From the NCBI GenBank assembly GCA_963920575.1, contig OY986967.1, positions 21,283,648-21,347,647 on the forward strand: 64,000 bases of DNA, written 5' to 3'. This document shows, piece after piece, positions 56,081 through 64,000 of the stretch (position 1 is its first letter; every line of letters begins with the position of its first letter). The notes beneath the pieces were generated by a model, which was not told the origin of the DNA, did not search any database, and saw only the letters and a program-made list of their open reading frames with translations. The stretch is from Narthecium ossifragum (taxonomy: Eukaryota > Streptophyta > Magnoliopsida > Dioscoreales > Nartheciaceae). The position numbers and the translations under genes were made by a program.

Positions 56081-58457
56081 TGTCACGCCCCAACCCAGAA
56101 AACCCATCCAGGACGAGATATGAGGGTTTCTATCACTATTCATCTCCAACTGACGCGATACAAAGTGGAAAAGACAGATAGATTTAAATAATTTATATTC
56201 CAGAGGTGAAACAGAGATTCCATTCATATACATATATACATACATCAAGTTTTGCTGAATACATGATTTTATATCAAACTATCAAAAAGGTTCAACAGTC
56301 ATCCTCCAGCAACCTCAAGCGCCTCTGGAAGTACTCGCGCCGCCAAACGCAGATCCCGCCGGCTCTACTGAAGAAGAACTGGCGCCTGCACCTGCAAACG
56401 CAGCCCGGGTAGGAGTGAGCGATAAGCTCAGTAGGGTTATACTCTACAGCACACAGAAAGGAAGAAAAACAACAACAGTGTTGTCTCCACGCTCAAGTCT
56501 AACGGTTGCCATGGGTCCCATAACCCTATCGATGTCCCAAGGGCTCCTGTCATGAAACCTCTCTCCTGAACATGTTACCATGAGGCCAAGGAACAGTAAC
56601 ATGCAGAATCACCCTTACCCAAGCAGGAATACCATGCCTTGGGGAACCATGTCGGGAACACATCGACAACCATCCTTAGTACTTAGCCTTGGGAAGACAA
56701 CACGACCTCTAAACCTCAAACCAGTGATCCGAGTCAACTATAACACATCATCGATAACATGAGATTCAATTATGATCACGCCCTAATCCTCACTACCCAG
56801 CCACGGTCCTAAGGCTAGATCCGAGCTACCCAAGAGCCTCGGATCGGCGATTAACCCATCGCCCGCCTAACCTCATATGCCTCTGATGCATACAATGCAT
56901 GAACCTATGCAAACATCTACCCTAGATGTCTCTACATGCCACATCATCAGTTATAGGTTCAACAGATATACAATAGCCCTCAGCATTCGCCAGCAAGAGG
57001 CTAAGGTTCCACAATACCTCGTTAGCTAACACTCATAGTTAGCTAACGGCTAGGGAAAGTGATAAGCATTCGAGCTACTTTACAAACGAGTACTGAGTGC
57101 AAGGCAAACCCATAAATCCACCGAAAGGGATAAACCTCCAATTCAATCCTTAATCTCTAAAGAAATCCTTTGAAATCCCTTGAAAACAATATGTGTGCTT
57201 CCTAACATGATTGGGCATCTATCATGAGTGAAGACCAATCAGAGGAAACCAGAAAACACATCTCAGTGGTCCACGGTCGATGCGACGGTCGATCCGACGG
57301 TCGACCGTGAGGCCACGATCGATGCCACGGTCGATCTGACGGTCGACCGTGGGACCAAAGGGAAGGAAACAAGAAGGGCCACGGTTGATCGACGCATCGA
57401 CTGTGGGGGACCCAAAAAGAGACAGAGCCTCCCGGACGATGCGACGGTCGATCCGACGGTCGACCGTGAGGCGAAATGGAAAAAGAGAGGGATCACACGG
57501 TCGATCGGTGCATCGACCGTGAGGGACCAAAAACGCAACAGAGCCTCACGGACGATGCGACGGTCAATCCGACGGTCGACCGTGAGGCCCAGAAACAGCG
57601 TATCAAGGCTTGACGGTCGATCCACCGATCGACCGTCAGGCCTTCGGCACGGTTCATTGGAACAGTGCCGGAAATCCAATTTCTTGGATTTGATCTATCA
57701 AAACTTGTTGGAAAACGATGAAATTTTGCAAGCATGCATAATTTGATATGGGGAAACTATCTATGCGAAGAAAACACAATTCTTATGGTTAAATCTCTAA
57801 CTTAGGTCAAAACGGGCAAAAACCGACAAAACGGCGACGATACGGAAACCAGCCGTTAAAATACGAAAAACGCAAGGTAGGAATACTTCAAACCATCCAC
57901 AACACATGTGCAAAGAACTACATAACATTCTAACAAGTATTCTTACAGCAAAAAGGCATAAAACCTATCCTAGGAGAACCCGATCACAAGATCGAGGTAG
58001 AAACACCTACTTTGGCAAGTATGACAGCTCCTCCACCGATCCCTCAACTCCGATCGCCGAGATCCGCTCCTCGAAAGCCTCGCCCTGAAGCCCTAGCACA
58101 GCCGTAGGAGAGAGAGAGAAGGAAAGTGACAAGAGAAGAGAAAAGAAAGGGAGAGAAAGAGGCAGGCCTTATATAGAGATCCGGATCGATCTCGGTCGTC
58201 CGATTCGATCTTTCCCGACCGAGCTCCGATCTTTCGATCGGACGCACCCTAGAGATTCTAATCAAGCACATACATCAATCCAAGGCCGTGTGTGTAACGC
58301 GGATGTGAAACCGACCACCAGGGAGCATATTTACCAAAATGCCCATGGTGCCAAAACCGCCATACGATCGCCGATCGTACCCGACGCGGAACCAAAACAA
58401 CAGGAAACGGCCCTCGACCCACGGGGTCGAGCCAGGTCGGAGGGACGGGCCCTCACA
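56081..58457 (-). mobile_element. Inverted solo LTR nested in the LTR at 55184 (2,377 bp)
   Basis: On the minus strand it starts TGTGAGGGCCCGTCCC and ends TTGGGGCGTGACA. GATCC direct repeats flank it (56076-56080, 58458-58462). The ends resemble its host LTR (TGTGAGG...CC, GCGTGACA) but the body differs, so it is a related, diverged family. No internal coding region. This is the youngest layer of the nest. Confidence 0.9.
57270..57645. repeat. Palindromic ACGGTCGACCGT array inside the inner LTR
   Basis: The block GACGGTCGATCCGACGGTCG with ACCGTGAGG following occurs at least three times (near 57290, 57439, 57559), with partial copies between. Its core ACGGTCGACCGT is a perfect 12-bp palindrome, so every frame and both strands read as repeats of TVD/RSTV-like residues. 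Confidence 0.88.
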
Positions 58458-58489
58458 GATCCCTCTGGGTTGGTCATGTTGCGCCCGAT

Positions 58490-58745
58490 GAAGGATCGAT
58501 CCTCTTTTTGGAGAAGATCGATCCTGGGACTTGGGTAGCATGGTTACCCTACGTCGCGAGGGGGATCGATCTTCCTGGGAGGAAGGATCGATCTTTCATG
58601 GTGTGATGTGAAGGGTGCCCTCTGTCTTGAGAAAGATCGATCTTCCTGGGAGGAAGGATCGATCTTCTTTAGCTCGACAGTGAGGGAAGTCTCTGTTACT
58701 TAAAAGATCGATCTTTCCTTAGGAAAAGATTGATCCTTTAGCAGC
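58490..58745 (+). repeat. AGATCGATCTTTC/AAGGATCGATC motif cluster in outer LTR
   Basis: Eight or so copies of (A/G)GATCGATC(T/C)T, itself containing the palindrome GATCGATC, lie in 250 bp. More copies lie at 55418-55500 in the same LTR before the nested insertion, and at 41641-41680 in the related LTR. Confidence 0.85.
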
Positions 58746-60315
58746 AGAGAGGATTTTTCATGGTTTTTGCCCGCGGAGCTTTGTATGATGGTTTTCTCTA
58801 CTGTTTTATAACTGGTACATATGATTAAGCACGTTAGCCCTATAGTAGGGGCAGTGGTGAACTGGGGGAATGATGACTCCCGGGATGTTTAGAATAAACG
58901 GGCGGGTAGCCCTACAGCTTTCCTTAGCCTAGCATGCCCGCGTGCGCCGATGGCTTTATCTGTTATTTCTGTGAGCTGTTGTTTGCGGGGCTGCTTTCCG
59001 GTGCAGGTGTTGTGGTAGACTGCTGACAATTGATGGTAGTGCCACTGTAGCGGTTTCTAGACCTTACTTACATGTTCACCACCCCGGGCCGGTAAGGTGT
59101 CGTGCCCAGACCTTGTTTGATATACATCACATACTGTTGCATGTTTATCTGTATATTCCTGCGTGTGATCATAGCATGCATTTGTTTCGCATTAGTTGCA
59201 TAAGAGTAGGGCGTTGGCGATGGGTTGATCACCGATCCGGGGCTTTCGGGTAGTCCGGATCTAGCTCTAGGACAGTCGTGGGTAGCTTGGTCCAGGACTC
59301 GATTTTGTAGTATTCAGTCGATGTTGATGATAAGGTTAGATGACCTGAATACATGTTGTTTGATGTTTAGAGGTCGTGTCGGCCTCGAGCCGAGTCCTGA
59401 GGTGTAGCCGGCGTCCGGCAGTCTTTGACTCTCTGAGTGGAGGGTGTGCCCACTCAGCAGTGCCTTGTCCCACCAGTAGTGTTCACGGTCTTGCTGTGAG
59501 TCCGCAGTGCTGGGAGCCTGCGTTCTGGGACGTCCGGTGGGGTTATGGGACCTCTATATACATCCAGGCTTTGCTTAGGGGCGACACTGTTGTGTTCCCT
59601 CTCTTTGTGAGTGTCGTAGTGTAGTGTCCCTGCTGAGCTTAGTGCTCACTCCTACCCGGACTGCGTTTGCAGGTGCTAGCGCTAGCTCTCCTTCGGTCGC
59701 CCCTACCGGGCCGGTGTTTGGTGACGTGGCGGCGTCTGGCGGTGCTTGAGGAGCAGTGATCCATCTTTTGTACCCTTTTGCTTAGTTAGCCTCCTACGGG
59801 AGAAGAAATGTATAAATTGTACTCCTTTTGGGTGTTGTATAAATCTGTTCTACTTCTGGAGTATTTGTGATGTTTGTATAATACAGGTTTGTTATTGAAT
59901 TGTTAGGGGGACCACTACGATTAGAGGAAAACCTCGCCAAAATTTCCGCAATATGTTAGGTTCCGATTCGCGTCGCCTGGCCCGGTTGGGCCTACGCGGG
60001 TCGGAGCGTGACATTGGTTCTCCTGTCGGAAGTCTTGTCCAATCCTGTTCAGAATGAGGTTATAGTCCATGTGTTGGGAGATGGCTCAAGTGGGGGAGGT
60101 CATTGTGCGGTACATCCCGAGGGAGGATAATTTTGTCGCGGATGGGTTGGCGAGGTCTACTCGCAGCCAAGCTCATTGTTCGTTTTGGTCGCAAACCATG
60201 GACTGTCTAGCAACATGGGCCCCAGGTTTTGGTAGCATGTAATTGGGTAGTTTGATTTTAATTTACACTAGCCGTTGGCTCATTTTGTCAAAAAAGAAAA
60301 AGAAAAAAAGATATG

Positions 60316-60750
60316 TCACGGGGTTCCTATCGATTTCCCAAGAGTTCTTACTCTTCTCAACCGATCACGCTAGGATCCATCAAACCAAACACGCTAGGAG
60401 GAAACAAAAACAAGAACCTAGTAAGAACACCCTTACCCAACAAGAATACCACACTGCTTAGGGACCATGTCAGGGGCATCGACTACCATCCTTAGCACTC
60501 GGTAGAGGAGAGCGACGCGACCTCTAAACCTCAATCAGAGTGATTTGTAGCCAACTAGACCACGACCTCGAAAATACAAGATCAATCACAACAATCGAGC
60601 CCTGAACCTTGCTACCCAGCATCGGTCCAAGAGCTAGATCAGAGCTACCCGAGCCCTCGGATCGGAGACCAAACCCATTGCCCACACATAATCTGGAATG
60701 CCTCTAATGCATCGAATGCATGCACCTATTTTATATACAACCTAAATTTA
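60316..60750 (-). mobile_element. LTR fragment related to the inner LTR
   Basis: It aligns with 56521-56945 of the inner LTR in the same orientation. Shared blocks include CGACCTCTAAACCTCAA, CCATCCTTAG, GAGCTACCC, CCTCGGATCGG and TGCCTCTAATGCAT versus TGCCTCTGATGCAT. It is diverged, lacks both ends and directly abuts the LINE tail. Confidence 0.75.
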
Positions 60751-62088
60751 TGAAGAAAAACCTAAATTAAAAATGCAGATGAGAGTAAATGTCGGAATGA
60801 TTCTATATACAACCAGGGCTATCAAAATAAACTTGGCTCGAGCTCGGCTTCATAATTGGCCGAGCTTGAATCTATGTCACCCGAGCTTGATCACTCTCCT
60901 TTGGCTTAAAATTAGCTCCAATCCGAGCTTGAACAGTAGTAGACGCAATCAAGCTCTGCTCATTAAGGCTAGATAACTCTTGCTAGTTTGTTTCCTTTTC
61001 TTATTTTAATTTTAAATGAAAGAATCATATTTTGGAAATAAGCTACGATGAAGGAATCGATGATGAACAAGTTGGTTTGAATTCAAATTTAACAAATCAA
61101 GCATATCTCATATTGGATTTCACGCTTGGTTTGAGTTTAACAGTATATTAAGGCTTCTTTAAATAGACTCGCTAATGATCGACAAATCAAGTATCAAACA
61201 TCTCATTAAAGCTCGAGCTCGGATTGGCTCGAAAGAGGCTAAAATCAAGCTCGGTTGGAAAGTATTCAAGCAGCATCACGAAAGTAATCCAACAGCAATC
61301 AATCGCTAGGCTCAAAATTAATTTTTAACCAAGGCTAAAGGCTTGATCAGAGTCAGACTCAATCAAGCTGGCTCTTTCTCCTGTTACATGAATCATATGT
61401 TTCATTTCATTCAGGGAAAAACCGACGTTACAAAAAATAATGTAAAATGATCATTTTGCCATTAACCTAAAATTGTGAGTTAAATTCAAATAAATATAAA
61501 TACATGGTAAAATAGTCATTTTATATGTTTTTTTTAACGCGGTGAGGACGGATTTGTATATTTTTAAGTTGTTTAACATTTGCATTGCAGAGGTATATAT
61601 ATGTAATATAAAAGACTATAAGAGTACATATATAATTAATCAAGTTATCAGGGAATATAGTTAAAAATCCCATTGTTTTATTAATTCAATAATACCTAAA
61701 ATACCACCATCATCGTCTCCATTCCGCTACCATCTTCTCCACTTGACCACCATCACCAAACCACCCCCCACCATCTCATCTCAAGGGATCAAATTTGTTG
61801 ACACGCACTGGACACCACGAAAGCATGTCCAATGGACACCCGGAGTCTGTGTCCGACCTTGCTTTCGATTCCATCCAATCTCTCTCGAAAGAAATACACC
61901 AGTGGAATGATCACGATTCAACCCTTAATATCATGTCAAATAAAACTTTAAGCTAATGGAGATATAAATTAAATGACATAAATTATGTTTACATTGACTC
62001 ACAGCTACTAGTTTCTTCAAATAAACTACAACCAGTGCACCACAAAGGAAATCTTTCAATCGCTTCCAAGCTGTCAGTTGAGTAAATC
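60751..62088. other. Intergenic DNA with a GAGCTCG-rich repeat
   Basis: Between about 60810 and 61400 the words GGCTCGAGCTCGG, CCGAGCTTG and AAGCTCG occur in both orientations, like a fold-back MITE (possible start CAGGGCTATCAAAATAA at 60813). I could not find matched ends. Beyond 61400 the DNA is AT-rich, with a CCACCA tract at 61700-61780. No gene. Confidence 0.4.
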
Positions 62089-64000
62089 CTAGAGAAAGCC
62101 ATATTGCCTCCTGAGGTAAATTAGATTATCTCGGCCATGCAAAAACTCCAAATATCGTCGTTGTCTTGTAAGATGACCGCTCATAAGTGTATCTAGATCA
62201 CCGTGGCGACCTGAAAGTTCCGGAAACAGTACCCCAACTTTTGCAGATCTTCTTCTCAACAGGTTAAATTGCGCCACCATCTTTAGCGCTTTACTCACAT
62301 TTCTAATGACATCTTCTTTCAATCCAATCTGCAAAGTCTTAAGAACTGGAGCATTTGCAAGTACACATTCCATGAATTTCATTTCATAGTAGATCCCGGA
62401 GAATGCAGTCACCTCTACAATTTTCAGGGAAGGAAGTGGGCAATTATGGTCCTTTTGCGCTTCCCAGAAACCGCCAATAGGGATTCGGGCTTCTGTTCTC
62501 TTAGAGGATGCCTGCAGAAAATTGATACAAGGCAATTAAGCTGGCATTCAGAGGGCTTAGAAAAAAAGGAAGCAACTCAAAAACGTGCAATTAAAAAGCA
62601 AAGACGAAATACATAACAAACTTCTTTTTTTCTTTTTCCAGTTCAGCCTAAAATAGAAGCCATGAACTGGCTACAAAACAGGTGCTACAGGAGGGTTCAA
62701 AGAACTGAGACCCTCCCTATTACAATTAGCATACCTAACTCTAGACTGAATAGCCAGTCCATCAGCATCTACATTTAGATCACTTGGAAGTACATAACAA
62801 ACTTAAGTGCAAAGACATATGAGATAATGTTGCCCATTATCGCGCACAATATTTTTCAATCCAAAAAAGTCTCATTTGCAAGAGCTTCTATGTCCCTAAT
62901 ACAATATATTTTTAAAAATGTAACTACTTCCAGGTACCTCTACGGGCATACCATTAGAATGAGCTTCCGCAAGGCGGGCGAGCTTCTTAAACAACACATC
63001 AAAGCTGATACATCTTGCATATCTTCAAAATTTATTTCAACTGTGAGGTACTTTAGCTGGCAAGCAATTGGGAGCTTCATAGGAACATCAACAGATGTCG
63101 AGATCTAAAAAAACATGGACAAGCATAAGAAACTTCTTTAGAGTTGACAATTTTTTTTTTTTAAGGTTGACGCTACAGATAGGAGTACGATACTGACAAG
63201 CCGTAGAGATTTTACATGAAATGCATTCTGAAAGAAGCATTCCATACAAATTTCATACCTGTAAAGTGTAGCCAGGCAATTTCAGCTTCTCAACACTGGG
63301 CAGGCTGAACATTTCTATTGCACCACTCTGATCAAACCAAGATTTCTGAAAACCAACGGATGCAGCAGCTACAAGTGGAGTGCTTTCCAAAAGGAATTCT
63401 TCAACTGCACCTTGAACTGACAAGTCAACAAGCCGCAGGGCACAGATCTTAAGGCGAGTACAACCAGATATATTTCTGAGTGCTAATTCGTTAAGAAGTG
63501 GACACATTGATATCAGAACTTTAAGCGTATTGCTCGAAGAGGAAACAGACTGAACATCCAGCATGGTCATGTTCATAAATCCCTTTAAAGAATCACGAAG
63601 ATCAATGGCGCATCCAAACAACTTCAGAGAAGTCATCTCATTGCACCAGAAGGCACAAGAATGCAATTTATTAATCTCCCCCTTCCATTGGTCAAGCACT
63701 AACTTTTTTATGCCATTTTCTGACAAAAAAAGAATCCACCGGTTGATGTCCACACATCGTTCCAGGTCAGCAGAGAGCTCGAAACTCAGAACCGGACCAC
63801 GATGGAGCAATAGAACTTCATCAACAATTTTCAAAAGTTTATTATCACATTCTGTTTTGCTTCGGTCTTCGTGTAATCGGCAATACTGTTGATGCACAAG
63901 TTGAAAAGCATCACTCCATGCATATCTCCAACAACGAGATAAGATACTTGTCTGAACTGCATCCTTGATGGGCAAACGTACGAGAATCTCTTCGATAACA
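62089..64000 (-). CDS. F-box/LRR/FBD protein, 5' end beyond window
   Basis: Plant F-box/FBD proteins are presumed substrate receptors of SCF ubiquitin ligases. Minus-strand exons: from beyond 64000 to 63259, 63104-62952 and 62511-62089, with GT-AG boundaries and phase 0. The frame opens inside an F-box (VIEEILVRLPIKDAVQTSIL, then SRCWRYAW). Degenerate leucine-rich repeats follow (LKLFGCAIDL, LLNELALRNISGC, LKICALRLVDLSVQG). The protein ends in an FBD-type region (LPSLKIVEVTAF ... FMECVLANAPVLKTLQI) and a basic tail to TGA at 62089. About 439 codons are visible; the few residues before the F-box lie outside the window. It seems intact. The substrate is unknown, as for most of this very large family. 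Confidence 0.87.

Larger units (their letters stand above)
55184..60013 (+). mobile_element. Solo LTR inserted in the LINE (2,448 bp net)
   Basis: Starts TGTGAGGACCTGTCCC and ends GTCGGAGCGTGACA. Exact TTGGT repeats flank it (55179-55183, 60014-60018). It is the same family as the LTR at 41431. It interrupts the LINE RNase H coding region. It is itself interrupted at 56081-58457; removing that block and one GATCC gives about 2,448 bp. Confidence 0.9.
53287..60310 (+). mobile_element. 5'-truncated LINE retrotransposon, split by nested LTRs
   Basis: Coding parts lie at 53287-55183 and 60014-60235; an A-rich tail (AAAAAAGAAAAAGAAAAAAAG) ends near 60310. The frame begins within the reverse transcriptase at ADPLSPFLFDLVH and continues LLHADDSLLI (ADD catalytic box) and GLAMNPAKSSVMFSP. 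It then reads WRYLGVPV, KWRGGHLALSGKITLL and the zinc-finger RVT region PRVKTFMWCLLHGKL ... CVPCRA ... SIHHVFFSCTHSRVVWELV. A frame change between about 54790 and 54907 precedes an RNase H start (FVVQSDASVAHSQHLAGLGV, AHAEMEALAWGLDMV). The RNase H end resumes after the insertions (VRYIPREDNFVADGLARSTR). Endonuclease and most fingers are missing, so it is dead. Net length is about 2.2 kb. Confidence 0.88.

Noticed and set aside
57222..57746. Open frames with repeated TVDATVDPTVDR-like residues as a repeat protein
   Set aside because: They come from a palindromic minisatellite inside an LTR and appear in every frame.

Overview
This is nuclear DNA from a flowering plant, probably a monocot; the species cannot be fixed from sequence alone. 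The evidence is long GT-AG introns, a chloroplast-targeted DExH helicase, an EDS1 immunity gene, a mitochondrial pyruvate dehydrogenase E1-alpha gene, an F-box/FBD gene and dense plant-type transposons. There are no operons, rRNA, tRNA or CRISPR arrays that I can support. A 200-N assembly gap lies at 28237-28436.

Host genes: (1) exon 1 of EDS1 on the minus strand (2442-2753), continuing beyond the left edge; (2) ISE2, a DExH15-type chloroplast RNA helicase, on the plus strand, with twelve exons from 3040 to 26252 and its last ~190 codons missing; (3) a complete eight-exon PDHA1 gene on the minus strand (32725-38600, 389 aa); (4) the 3' part of an F-box/LRR/FBD gene on the minus strand (62089 to the right edge). 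EDS1 and ISE2 are head to head, 286 bp apart. The genes serve unrelated jobs: immunity, plastid RNA and plasmodesmata, mitochondrial pyruvate oxidation, and protein turnover.

Mobile DNA explains most of the rest. ISE2 spreads ~2.9 kb of coding sequence over 23 kb because its introns hold solo LTRs (5188-7007, 19019-20285, 22585-23877), hAT-type non-autonomous elements with 8-bp target duplications (15718-16529, 18484-18911, 20708-21349), a Pack-TYPE-like element carrying a calmodulin-like EF-hand fragment (9379-11556), and a decayed gag/LTR/primer-binding-site relic (13842-14330). Another hAT element sits in EDS1 intron 1 (814-1595).

The right half is an accessory region. It has a solo LTR (41431-43784), a cluster of GAAAGTAAC repeats (44477-45080), and a 7.3-kb Mutator-like element (45838-53147) with terminal inverted repeats and a 9-bp target duplication. 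That element encodes a DDE/SWIM transposase fused to an OTU-type cysteine protease on one strand and a plant mobile domain (PMD) gene on the other. It also holds about twenty short ATCGGTA/TACCGAT dyads and a long fold-back between the two convergent genes. Next comes a three-layer nest: a 5'-truncated LINE (53287-60310) split by a solo LTR, which is itself split by an inverted solo LTR. The 7.3-kb composite MULE is the best candidate for an unusual biological system in this window.
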